From Vibrio litoralis DSM 17657 (GTDB lineage Bacteria; Pseudomonadota; Gammaproteobacteria; Enterobacterales; Vibrionaceae), in contig NZ_AUFZ01000003.1 in assembly GCF_000426765.1 (NCBI RefSeq), positions 1 to 64,000 on the forward strand: a stretch of DNA of 64,000 nucleotides, given 5' to 3'. Under the pieces are notes generated by a model. That model worked only from the letters and a program-made list of their open reading frames with translations, was not told the DNA's origin and ran no database searches. Shown here one piece after another: positions 56,207 through 64,000 of this stretch. How positions within the stretch are numbered: the stretch's first letter is position 1; each line of letters starts with the position of its first letter. The translations under genes were made by a program, and so were the position numbers.

Positions 56207-57655
56207 TTACACATCATATGTAGTGGATGCTGTGTCGCCGCCTGTACCTGTCCAGTTAGTGTGGAAGAACTCACCACGTGCATGGTCCGTACGTTCATAA
56301 GTGTGAGCACCGAAATAATCACGTTGAGCTTGTAGCAGGTTAGCTGGCAGACGAGCAGTAGTGTAGCCGTCCAGGAAGGTCAAAGCAGAAGTCATACATG
56401 GCATTGGGATACCAGTTTCTAACGATTTAGAAGCCACTTTGCGCCATGCAAGAAGGCTACTTTGCAGGATGTATTTGAAATACTCATCAGAACCCAGGAA
56501 TGACAGGTCAGGGGTATTTTCAAATGCATCACGGATGTTGCCCAGGAATGCAGATCGGATAATACAACCACCACGCCACATCAGTGCTACGTTACCGTAG
56601 TTCAGATCCCAGCCATTTTCGTTTGATGCTTCGCGCATCAGCATGAAGCCTTGCGCGTAAGAGATGATCTTAGAAGCAAGCAGAGCTTGGCGTAGTGCAT
56701 CAACCCACTCTTGTTTGTCGCCTTCAACGGGAGTAATCACTTTACCAAACAGTTTTTCAGCTTCAACACGTTGGCCTTTTAGTGCCGATAGACAACGAGA
56801 GAATACAGACTCAGAGATTAGAGTTAGAGGAATGCCTAGGTCTAGCGCGTTGATACCCGTCCATTTACCTGTACCTTTTTGGCCAGCAGTATCCAGGATT
56901 TTCTCAATAAGTGGCTCACCATCTTCATCTTTGTAGCCAAGGATGTCAGCTGTGATTTCTACCAGGTAGCTGTTTAGTTCAGTCTTGTCCCAATCAGCAA
57001 ATACAGCTTGCATCTCGTCTGCAGACAGACCAAGACCGTCTTTCATGAACTGGTAAGCTTCAGTGATCAACTGCATGTCGCCGTATTCGATACCGTTGTG
57101 TACCATCTTAACGAAGTGGCCAGCGCCATCGTTACCAACCCAGTCACAACATGGCTCGCCAGCGACAGTTTTTGCAGAGATACCCTGGAAAATAGGCTTA
57201 ACCGCTTCCCAAGCTTCTGGAGCACCACCAGGCATGATTGAAGGACCAAAACGTGCGCCTTCTTCACCACCAGAAACACCAGTACCAATGAAGTGGATAC
57301 CCTTTTCACGTAGCGCAGCAACGCGACGGTTAGTATCTGGGTAGTTAGTGTTACCGCCATCAATGATGATGTCGCCTTTGTCTAGTAGTGGTACAAGTTG
57401 GTCGATGAATGCATCAACAACTGCGCCAGCACGAACCATAAGCATTACTTTACGTGGAGATTCCAGCTTCTCTACTAGTTCTTCCAGAGAGTATGCACCA
57501 ATGATGTTAGTGCCTTTAGCTGGACCTTCCAGGAATTCGTCCACTTTTGAGGCAGTACGGTTGTGAGCAACAACTTTAAAGCCGTGGTCGTTCATGTTTA
57601 GGATCAGGTTTTGACCCATAACCGCTAGGCCGATTACACCGATATCACCTTCCAT
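56207..57655 (-). CDS. gnd: 6-phosphogluconate dehydrogenase (decarboxylating)
   Basis: 482 residues. The Rossmann motif GLAVMGQNLILNMNDHG lies at the N-terminus, then NRTASKVDEF, GTGVSGGEEGARFGPSIMPG near 125 and KMVHNGIEYGDMQLI near 183. The C-terminal FHTNWTGTGGDTASTTYDV is of the family type. It oxidises 6-phosphogluconate to ribulose-5-phosphate, an alternative to Edd. Codon use looks stronger (highly expressed type) than in the AT-rich genes to the right. A palindrome at 57774 lies 119 bp upstream. Confidence 0.96.
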   Translation of the reverse strand: MEGDIGVIGLAVMGQNLILNMNDHGFKVVAHNRTASKVDEFLEGPAKGTNIIGAYSLEELVEKLESPRKVMLMVRAGAVVDAFIDQLVPLLDKGDIIIDGGNTNYPDTNRRVAALREKGIHFIGTGVSGGEEGARFGPSIMPGGAPEAWEAVKPIFQGISAKTVAGEPCCDWVGNDGAGHFVKMVHNGIEYGDMQLITEAYQFMKDGLGLSADEMQAVFADWDKTELNSYLVEITADILGYKDEDGEPLIEKILDTAGQKGTGKWTGINALDLGIPLTLISESVFSRCLSALKGQRVEAEKLFGKVITPVEGDKQEWVDALRQALLASKIISYAQGFMLMREASNENGWDLNYGNVALMWRGGCIIRSAFLGNIRDAFENTPDLSFLGSDEYFKYILQSSLLAWRKVASKSLETGIPMPCMTSALTFLDGYTTARLPANLLQAQRDYFGAHTYERTDHARGEFFHTNWTGTGGDTASTTYDV

Positions 57656-57773
57656 TCTTACTGCTCCTTTTCGAGTGTTTTTAGGATTCCCTTAACAGTT
57701 TTTCTTTATCTCGCTTGAAACTAATATGCTTTTTTGTCTGTGGATGAAACGTATAATTGATGAATTCTACCAC

Positions 57774-57789
57774 TGGCAACCGTTTGCCA
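57774..57789. promoter_or_regulatory. Operator-like palindrome before gnd
   Basis: TGGCAACCGTTTGCCA, nearly self-complementary, of LacI-family type. It matches the site at 58324 in 14 of 16 bases. Confidence 0.6.
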
Positions 57790-58323
57790 TTATGGGGTGC
57801 GGTTGTTATGAATAAAAGGCGGTTAAGCGGAAATTGTGATTTGTATCATGTTTTTAAATTTATAAATTACAAGTTTGTGTATTTTACGGAACTTGATAAC
57901 TGTCTGTTTAATATTGATAAAAAATAATAATAGTATATTAATATTATTTGATAAATATGTGTAGCTATATGTATTTAATAAATTTGTGACAGTTTAATTA
58001 ACTAAATAACATGTTATTTAAATGAATCATAAATGCCAGTATTTAATAAGTTATTGATATTTAAATGTTTATTTATCATTTTTAATTTTTATGGGTAACA
58101 TTTTAATTTAGTGATCAGATTATTTTAAAGACTAATTGATTTATTCTTAAAATTTAAGGGTAAAATTGTTTCTGTGTTGTTTTTTAATGTTTTTTACTAA
58201 TAACAAATAAAATTGATCTTGATCAACCAATGTGACTTTTTAATGTTATGTTGCTAGTTAAAGTTGCTATATATCACAAAATTATATTCTCACACTTTAA
58301 AAAATAGTTTATCAAAATTACTA

Positions 58324-58339
58324 TGACAACCGGTTGCCA
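58324..58339. promoter_or_regulatory. Operator-like palindrome before idnO
   Basis: TGACAACCGGTTGCCA with the perfect core CAACCGGTTG, 65 bp before the idnO start. Different from the TGTTAC-type sites of the left gluconate cluster, so a different LacI-family regulator is expected. Confidence 0.65.
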
Positions 58340-58403
58340 TGGTTGTTGTGTGTACTGAACAAAAGCCGAGGCTATTAAGTTTTGTGGTTGTTTTGGAGTA
58401 GTA

Positions 58404-59168
58404 ATGAATAATTTGTTTGATTTAAAAGGAAAAGTTGCTTTAGTAACTGGTTCTGCTCAGGGTATCGGCAATGTGCTAGTTAAAGGTCTTGCTGAACATG
58501 GCGCTACGGTTGTCATTAATGACAGAACGGAAGAACGAGCGAAGAGTGCGGCGTTACAATTAAGAGAGTTGGGATATGAGGCTTATGGCTATGGTTTTGA
58601 TGTTACGTGCAAGGACGCCATCGTAGATAGCGTTGCTCAAATATCTAAAGAGGTCGGGCCAATCGACATTCTGATCAATAACGCAGGCATTCAAAGACGC
58701 TTTCCTATTTTGGAGTTTCCTGAAAGTGATTGGGACGATGTTATAGAAGTAAATCAAAAAGCCGTGTTTCTCATGATTCAAGAAGTAGGCAAATATATGG
58801 TTAAAAATGGTCGTGGAAAAATTATTAATATTGGCTCTATGCAGAGCGAGCTTGGGCGCGACACCATAACACCTTATGCGGCATCAAAAGGTGCCGTGAA
58901 GATGTTAACTCGCGGGGCATGTGTAGAGTTAGCAAGATATAACGTGCAAGTTAACTGTATTTGTCCAGGTTACATTAAAACTGAATTAACGGAAAAGCTA
59001 GTAAATGACCATGAATTCAGTGCTTGGCTTTGTAATCGAACACCTGCGAACCGTTGGGGTGAGCCAAGCGAATTAGTGGGGGCAGCTGTATATCTAGCAT
59101 CAGATGCCTCAAATTTTGTCAATGGACACGCTATTTTCGTCGATGGTGGCATGTTAGCTGCTGTTTAA
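58404..59168 (+). CDS. idnO: Gluconate 5-dehydrogenase / 5-keto-D-gluconate 5-reductase
   Basis: 254 residues, a short-chain dehydrogenase. TGSAQGIG at residues 15-22 binds NAD(P); NNAGIQRRF and SMQSELGRDTITPYAASKGA carry the catalytic Ser-Tyr-Lys. The latter stretch and TPANRWGEPSELVGAAVYL are nearly as in E. coli IdnO. It reduces 5-ketogluconate to gluconate. It leads a rightward operon with a TRAP transporter, gntK and edd. Confidence 0.93.
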   Translation: MNNLFDLKGKVALVTGSAQGIGNVLVKGLAEHGATVVINDRTEERAKSAALQLRELGYEAYGYGFDVTCKDAIVDSVAQISKEVGPIDILINNAGIQRRFPILEFPESDWDDVIEVNQKAVFLMIQEVGKYMVKNGRGKIINIGSMQSELGRDTITPYAASKGAVKMLTRGACVELARYNVQVNCICPGYIKTELTEKLVNDHEFSAWLCNRTPANRWGEPSELVGAAVYLASDASNFVNGHAIFVDGGMLAAV

Positions 59169-59194
59169 TAAAACTGCAATTGAGAGTGTTTCAC

Positions 59195-60190
59195 ATGATT
59201 ATGAATAAATTCAAAAAACTTTTACTAATAGCTTTTGCTAGCACAGCTCTGTTTGGTTGTAATGGAAGTGATAGCGATGAAGTTAAGCCGATTAAATTAA
59301 AACTTGCCATGGTTGTACCTGATAACTCTAACTATGCAGCAGGTGCTAGAGCTCTTTCTGAAGAGGTTAAGAAAGCGACCGATGGCAGAATTTTAGTCGA
59401 TGTTTATGCGGGCGGTACTTTAGGTGGTGAACGTGACACCGTTGAATTAGCAATGGCTAACAACCTGGACATTGCCGCGGCCGCAAATGCTGTTATGACT
59501 AACTTTATTCCTGAAATGGCAATTCTCGATCAAGCTTATCTTTGGGACAACATTGAACAAGCACATGCAGCCGTTGATGGTGAGCTTGGGAAGTTAATTA
59601 AACGGGAAGCGCTGAAACATGGGTTGCATGTTATTGGTTTTATGGAATCCGGCTTTCGAGATACGTTTTCTAAAAATCCGATCAATACTATTGATGATTT
59701 TAAGGGGGTGACCATTCGTACTATGGAGAACTCTTATCATCAAGCTGCATTTAAATCATTTGGTGCTATGCCAGTAGCAATGCCTTCTAATGAAGTATTT
59801 ACTGGTTTACAACAAGGTACCATTGATGCAGCAGAAAATGCAGTTTCTGACTGTTTAGCGTCTGGTTTCTATGAAGTAACTAAAAATATTACTTATACAA
59901 AACATGCGTATGTATACATCTTGTTGGCAATGTCAGATAAAGGTTGGAATAAAATACCAGAAGACTTGAGAGCGAAATTTCAAGAAGGTGTAGATAAAGG
60001 TGTGGCCGCTCAAAGAGAATTATTGTTAAAAGCAAACGCTGATGCGACAGAGATTCTTAAAGAAAAAGGCGTTACTTTCCATTCGACCGATATTAATCAG
60101 CTAAAAGCAGCATATGAAAAAATGAATGTTCAACATACATTTGATCCTGAATGGCAAGCTGCAGTAGACAAAGCAAAAAGTCAATATTAA
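59195..60190 (+). CDS. TRAP transporter substrate-binding lipoprotein (DctP family)
   Basis: About 331 residues from the ATG at 59195, which GAGAG precedes; a TTG at 59180 is less likely. Lipobox STALFGCNG near residue 22 suggests anchoring to the inner membrane. The DctP fold is indicated by LKLAMVVPDNSNYAAGARAL, VYAGGTLGGERDTVELAMAN and GVTIRTMENSYHQAAFKSFG. It captures an acidic sugar-like substrate; its place between idnO and gntK suggests gluconate or a ketogluconate. It is 26 bp from idnO. Confidence 0.9.
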   Translation: MIMNKFKKLLLIAFASTALFGCNGSDSDEVKPIKLKLAMVVPDNSNYAAGARALSEEVKKATDGRILVDVYAGGTLGGERDTVELAMANNLDIAAAANAVMTNFIPEMAILDQAYLWDNIEQAHAAVDGELGKLIKREALKHGLHVIGFMESGFRDTFSKNPINTIDDFKGVTIRTMENSYHQAAFKSFGAMPVAMPSNEVFTGLQQGTIDAAENAVSDCLASGFYEVTKNITYTKHAYVYILLAMSDKGWNKIPEDLRAKFQEGVDKGVAAQRELLLKANADATEILKEKGVTFHSTDINQLKAAYEKMNVQHTFDPEWQAAVDKAKSQY

Positions 60191-60198
60191 AAAACCGT

Positions 60199-60218
60199 GA
60201 GCCCTAGTTTTAGGGCTC
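60199..60218 (+). promoter_or_regulatory. Hairpin between the DctP and DctQ genes
   Basis: GAGCCCTA-GTTT-TAGGGCTC, a perfect 8-bp stem in the 51-bp gap, followed by TATTTC. In TRAP operons such elements raise the yield of the binding protein over the membrane parts. Confidence 0.6.
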
Positions 60219-60241
60219 TATTTCAGTTGTAGGTTAGAAGT

Positions 60242-60745
60242 ATGAATTACTTAATCCAAATATTGAACAAATTAGAAAAGTATTTCTTGTTCTTGGCATT
60301 TTTAACAATGGTTTTTTCTTCATTTATTCAAGTGTTAAATAGAAATATCTTTGAAATACCAATGCCAGGAATAGAAGAAGTTGCTAAGTACTGTATGGTA
60401 TACGTCGTTATGCTGGGTACTGAAATGGGGCTGAGAGATGGTACTCAAATTAGAGTGACCGTGTTGGTAGATAAACTCGGTGAAAAAATGAAAAATATAA
60501 TAAACGTTTTCGTTGGTATTGTTCTAATCGTTTTTTCATTGGCAATGCTAAAAGAGTCAATAGTTATATTAATTCAGCAAGTTGTATCAGGGCAAACATC
60601 ACCTGGGCTAAAACTGCCAATGTATATCCCTTATTTTTCACTGACTCTTGGATTCTTCATTATATTCGTCACACAGTTATATTCTGTTTTTAGCTTAATT
60701 AAGTGCAATTCATTTTGCCATAAGGAGTTACCATGGCGGGGTTGA
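60242..60745 (+). CDS. TRAP transporter small membrane subunit (DctQ family)
   Basis: 167 residues with four membrane helices (about 17-37, 48-66, 88-110 and 130-152). FIQVLNRNIFEIPMPGIEEV and MVYVVMLGTEMGLRDGTQIR are DctQ-like. It couples to the large subunit, overlapping its gene by 13 bp. Confidence 0.9.
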   Translation: MNYLIQILNKLEKYFLFLAFLTMVFSSFIQVLNRNIFEIPMPGIEEVAKYCMVYVVMLGTEMGLRDGTQIRVTVLVDKLGEKMKNIINVFVGIVLIVFSLAMLKESIVILIQQVVSGQTSPGLKLPMYIPYFSLTLGFFIIFVTQLYSVFSLIKCNSFCHKELPWRG

Positions 60746-62007
60746 TTTTATTTGGTTCGTTTTTAATTCTTCTGTTGATTAGTGCTCCTGTTGCAATTTC
60801 CTTAGGCATATCATCATCGTTAACTGTATTACTGGTCGATGACCTGGGTATAAGTCTGGATGTAATACCTCAGAGGATTTTTGGTGGCCTTGATTCTAGC
60901 TCAATTATGGCTATAGCGTATTTTATTCTTGCTGGAAATATCATGACAAAAGGTGGCATTTCTAGAAAGCTTGTTGATTTTTGTAACTCTATTGTTGGGA
61001 ACTTTAGAGGAGGAATGGCTCATGCGCTTGTAATGGCTAGTGCATTCTTCTCTTCTTTATCTGGCTCGGCTCCAGCTACAGTGATTGCTATCGGCTCAAT
61101 GCTATATAAAGATATGGTCAAGCTTGGTTATCCTAAGAACAGGACAGCCGGTTTATTAGTGATATCTGGAGGCTTAGGACCAATTGTACCTCCATCAATC
61201 ATCATGGTTGTATACGGTACACTGACAGGTTCTTCTATCGGAGCATTGTTTAAGTCTGGTATGGTGATCGGCATTTTACTCATGTTGTCTTTGATGATCG
61301 CAATCAGTATTTATTCAAGAAAAGAAAATTGGCCAAAAACGTCAGAGAAAATATCATTTACAAATATATTTAAGAAATTTGTTAATGCTATCCCTGCTTT
61401 ATCTCTTCCTATTATTATTCTCGGTGGTATCTATTCTGGTTTGTTTACACCAACTGAGTCCGCAGCAATTGCTGTAATATGCTCATTGTTTGTGGGAATG
61501 TTTGTGTATAAAGAAATAAAATATTCAGATTTATTTGATATTTTTGTCGATTCAGCAAAAAGTTCAGCAATGATTTTGTTTATTATAGCGACTTCAACTT
61601 CATTTGCATGGCTATTTGCATATTCAGGGATTTCACGGGATTTGGTTTCTTTTGTTACTGAATTAAACTTGAGTCCAACTGTATTTTCATTACTCGTTGC
61701 TTTGTTATTACTCGTATTTGGTATCTTCCTAGAAGGTATTGCTACTTGTGTTTTACTTGTTCCGGTATTATGGCCATTAGCTCAAGCTGTCGGTTTAGAT
61801 TCTATTCATTTTGGTATGATAGTTTGTATTTCTAATGTGGTAGGTACAATGACTCCTCCTGTCGCTGTCAATATATTTTCAGCGTCGAGTGTTACAGGCT
61901 TGAAAATGGGTGATATTGTTAAAGGACAAATACCATTCTTTATCTCGTATTTATTTATCTTCATTTTGGTTGTTATTTTTCCTAGTATAAGCACTTTCTT
62001 AAATTAG
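60733..62007 (+). CDS. TRAP transporter large membrane subunit (DctM family)
   Basis: 424 residues with about 12 helices. Family marks are MTKGGISRKLVDFCNSIVG, LSGSAPATVIAIGSMLYKDM and GGLGPIVPPSIIMVVYG in the N-terminal half, and GIYSGLFTPTESAAIAVI and GTMTPPVAVNIFSAS in the second half. It carries the substrate with Na+ ions across the inner membrane. Confidence 0.93.
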   Translation: MAGLILFGSFLILLLISAPVAISLGISSSLTVLLVDDLGISLDVIPQRIFGGLDSSSIMAIAYFILAGNIMTKGGISRKLVDFCNSIVGNFRGGMAHALVMASAFFSSLSGSAPATVIAIGSMLYKDMVKLGYPKNRTAGLLVISGGLGPIVPPSIIMVVYGTLTGSSIGALFKSGMVIGILLMLSLMIAISIYSRKENWPKTSEKISFTNIFKKFVNAIPALSLPIIILGGIYSGLFTPTESAAIAVICSLFVGMFVYKEIKYSDLFDIFVDSAKSSAMILFIIATSTSFAWLFAYSGISRDLVSFVTELNLSPTVFSLLVALLLLVFGIFLEGIATCVLLVPVLWPLAQAVGLDSIHFGMIVCISNVVGTMTPPVAVNIFSASSVTGLKMGDIVKGQIPFFISYLFIFILVVIFPSISTFLN

Positions 62008-62132
62008 GATGATTGATTTAATAATGCAAAGGGCACATAAGTATCCTTTGTAAACCATATTATTGTTTTTTTTGATTATTAAATTTCTATTAAGAATTGC
62101 TTGAAAATATTGTATTATATTTTAAGGGTAAG

Positions 62133-62672
62133 ATGATGAATACTACAACAAAAGGGTACACCTTTGTATTTATGGGTGTAACTAGCTGTGGAAAATCAAC
62201 TATTGGTGAAGCTGTTGCTAAAATTATCGGAAGTAAATTTATTGATGGAGACGATTTACATCCTAGGTCAAATATTGAAAAAATGATGTCAGGTCAGCCA
62301 CTAAATGATAGTGACCGAGAACCATGGCTTAAAAGAATTAACGATATAGCATTTAGTATTGAACAAAAAAACGAAATAGCGGTTGTTGTTAGTTCTGCAT
62401 TGAAAAGAAAATATAGAGATATGCTTCGTTATAGGAATAATAAAGTTCGATTTATTTATTTACATGGTGATTATGAATTAATTCTTGCACGTATGCAGGC
62501 AAGAAAGGGACATTTTATGCCTGTAGGGTTAATTAAAAGTCAGTTTGATGTACTAGAAGAGCCTACAGATGACGAATCAGATGTGTTTAGGGTGAGCATA
62601 GATTCTTCGATGGAAGATGTTATCGATAGAGCTTCTATTGCAGTTATGAACGTTATCGAGGGCCAATTATGA
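62133..62672 (+). CDS. gntK: Gluconokinase, second copy
   Basis: About 179 residues from the ATG at 62133, after AAGGGTAAG. P-loop GVTSCGKST, DGDDLHPRSNIEKMMSG, NDSDREPWLKRI, SSALKRKYRDML and RKGHFMPVGLIKSQFDVLEE match the first copy at 11710 throughout. It is clearly paralogous but noticeably more A/T-rich. It probably phosphorylates the gluconate made by IdnO or taken in by the TRAP system. The stop overlaps the edd start by four bases (ATGA). Confidence 0.93.
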   Translation: MMNTTTKGYTFVFMGVTSCGKSTIGEAVAKIIGSKFIDGDDLHPRSNIEKMMSGQPLNDSDREPWLKRINDIAFSIEQKNEIAVVVSSALKRKYRDMLRYRNNKVRFIYLHGDYELILARMQARKGHFMPVGLIKSQFDVLEEPTDDESDVFRVSIDSSMEDVIDRASIAVMNVIEGQL

Positions 62673-64000
62673 ACACTGGACTTTTAAACGTGACTGAAAG
62701 GATTGTAAAGCGGAGTGTAGAGTCTCGGAAACACTACCTCGAATTAATGCAAGACCAAGCTAGAAACGGGAAAAGTCGACAAACTTTATCTTGTGCTAAT
62801 CTTGCTCATACAGTTGCTGCATGTCCCTCAAATGAAAAAACTCGTGTTTTAGACTTTACCCGTTCTAATCTCGCTATCGTGTCATCGTACAATGATATGC
62901 TGAGTGCCCATGAACCTTATCAATACTACCCAGATATAATAAAAGAAGCATTAGCTGAACTAGGGCACACTGCGCAAGTCGCTGGAGGTGTTCCAGCTAT
63001 GTGTGATGGCATTACGCAAGGACAACCTGGAATGGAATTGTCGCTCTTCTCGCGTGATTTAATTGCTCAAGCTACAGCGGTTTCTCTTAGCCACAATACA
63101 TATGACGGTGTATTGCTCTTAGGTATTTGTGACAAAATTGCCCCAGGGATGCTTATTGGAGCTTTAAGCTTTGGTCACTTGCCATGCGCATTTGTCCCAG
63201 CAGGTCCTATGTCTACAGGCATTTCGAATGATGAAAAAGTAGCAGTTCGTCAAAAGTTTGCTCGTGGAGAAGCCGATAAATCTGCTTTATTGGATATGGA
63301 GTGTAAAGCATACCATAATCAAGGTACCTGCACCTTTTATGGAACTGCAAACACGAATCAACTCGTTTTTGAAGCTATGGGGCTGATGTTTCCTGGTTCT
63401 GCATTTGTTTCACCATGGGATCCTCTTAGAAATGTTTTCACTAAAGAATGCGCTATAAAGTTTGCTTCACAAGCACAGAATTTAAACGGTGCAAGCTCGC
63501 TTGCTAACTTGGTCAATGAAAAAGCGGTTGTAAATGGACTAGTTGCATTGTTAGCTTCTGGTGGCAGCACAAACCATACGATGCATCTAATCGCTGTTGC
63601 AAGAGCGGCAGGCTGGGTAGTTACTTGGGACGATATTGATGCGCTATCAAAAGTGGTTCCACTATTAGTAAAAATGTATCCAAATGGACCTGCAGATATC
63701 AACGGATTTCAACAAGCCGGCGGAGTTCCTTGCTTGTTGTCTTTGCTGGCCCAAAAAGGCTTATTCTATACAGATACTCTTTCAGTCTACGGAACAATGG
63801 AAGATGGTGTAAATCAACCACAGTTAATGGATGGTTATTTACAGTACATATCAGACACTGGTAGCAAAGATACGTCTGTTATTTCGAGTAAAGACAGTTG
63901 TTTTAGTCCACATGGTGGACTTCAAGTTATGAGCGGAAATTTGGGACGTGGTATAATTAAAGTCAGTGCAGTTGCACCTGAATATCGGGTAATTGAAGCA
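62669..64000 (+). CDS. edd: 6-phosphogluconate dehydratase, second copy (runs off window)
   Basis: 444 codons are visible, open to the right edge. The start ATGAACACTGG overlaps the gntK stop. It contains AAC-rich NLAHTVAAC, YNDMLSAHEPY, AGGVPAMCDGITQGQPGM, GICDKIAPG and DMECKAYHNQGTCTFYGTAN with the cluster cysteines, and ASGGSTNHTMHLIA. It is a paralogue of the edd at 12284. An eda probably follows beyond the window. Confidence 0.94.
   Translation, partial: MNTGLLNVTERIVKRSVESRKHYLELMQDQARNGKSRQTLSCANLAHTVAACPSNEKTRVLDFTRSNLAIVSSYNDMLSAHEPYQYYPDIIKEALAELGHTAQVAGGVPAMCDGITQGQPGMELSLFSRDLIAQATAVSLSHNTYDGVLLLGICDKIAPGMLIGALSFGHLPCAFVPAGPMSTGISNDEKVAVRQKFARGEADKSALLDMECKAYHNQGTCTFYGTANTNQLVFEAMGLMFPGSAFVSPWDPLRNVFTKECAIKFASQAQNLNGASSLANLVNEKAVVNGLVALLASGGSTNHTMHLIAVARAAGWVVTWDDIDALSKVVPLLVKMYPNGPADINGFQQAGGVPCLLSLLAQKGLFYTDTLSVYGTMEDGVNQPQLMDGYLQYISDTGSKDTSVISSKDSCFSPHGGLQVMSGNLGRGIIKVSAVAPEYRVIEA

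Larger units (their letters stand above)
57656..58403. other. AT-rich divergent region between gnd and idnO
   Basis: About 750 bp without a gene, very A/T-rich (long A/T tracts between 57850 and 58320). It holds the two related operators at 57774-57789 and 58324-58339 and must contain both promoters. Confidence 0.55.

Noticed and set aside
1..64000. tRNA genes or chromosomal origin
   Set aside because: No cloverleaf with a GTTCGANTC T-arm was noticed by eye, and replication genes are of plasmid Rep_3 type; a tRNA scan would be needed to be certain.

Overview
The window looks like part of a large, multi-replicon plasmid (or a plasmid co-integrate) from a Vibrio or close relative. This is judged from the general look of the proteins, AT-rich non-coding DNA, a Vibrio-type DUF2913-like gene, IS66- and IS5-type elements, two Rep_3-type replication initiators with iterons, a SopA/ParA-type partition operon, umuDC and a hipBA-type module. 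No rRNA or tRNA gene was seen.

Layout, left to right. (1) 1-1332: the end of an IS5-family element running off the left edge, a tandem ~186-bp duplication, and non-coding DNA with two Fur-box-like palindromes. (2) 1333-6734: a C4-dicarboxylate module (DcuC-type carrier, fumarase/aspartase-superfamily lyase, NAD malic enzyme), convergent with an RpiR-type regulator. (3) 7314-8887: a complete single-gene IS66-family element with a perfect 8-bp target duplication. (4) 9097-14791: a gluconate / Entner-Doudoroff regulon (gntR, gluconate permease, gntK, edd, eda) with two palindromic GntR-type operators. (5) 14961-16240: a lipoprotein and a DUF2913-like protein. (6) 16237-26416: a leftward type I restriction-modification locus (hsdM-hsdS-fic-nuclease-like pseudogene-unknown-hsdR-YgjP-like peptidase) and a 42-residue membrane protein.

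(7) 26417-31194: very gene-poor AT-rich DNA with an orphan iteron array, a decayed hsdR 3' end, a frameshifted gene and the domain V/VI end of a group II intron. (8) 31231-43426: the plasmid core. It has two related Rep genes, each with its own iteron family, DnaA box and inverted-repeat operator. Between them lies a LexA-controlled umuDC operon with a small membrane protein. Then follow hipB, an amber-interrupted hipA, a second hipA relic, an orphan 'mobile mystery protein A', and parA-parB with four copies of a probable parS site. (9) 43427-45105: a TnsE C-terminal-like protein and a 314-residue protein of unknown function.

(10) 45106-53907: an abrupt switch, cutting a sensor kinase, into a dihydroxyacetone/glycerol module (gldA, dhaK, dhaL, a DhaM fused to HPr and full-length enzyme I, dhaR). 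(11) 54019-56077: a second IS66-type element abutting a truncated IS5-type element. (12) 56207-64000: a second gluconate-type module: gnd, then divergently idnO-type 5-ketogluconate reductase, a TRAP transporter, a second gntK and a second edd running off the right edge.

The sugar-acid genes form a coherent theme. Gluconate enters by the GntP-type permease, and a gluconate-like acid probably enters by the TRAP system. Each is phosphorylated by a GntK and sent through Edd/Eda to pyruvate and glyceraldehyde-3-phosphate, or through Gnd to the pentose phosphate pathway. The plasmid core shows repeated fusion and decay: three iteron families but only two Rep genes, relics of hsdR, hipA and a group II intron, and two otherwise intact genes each cut by one amber codon.
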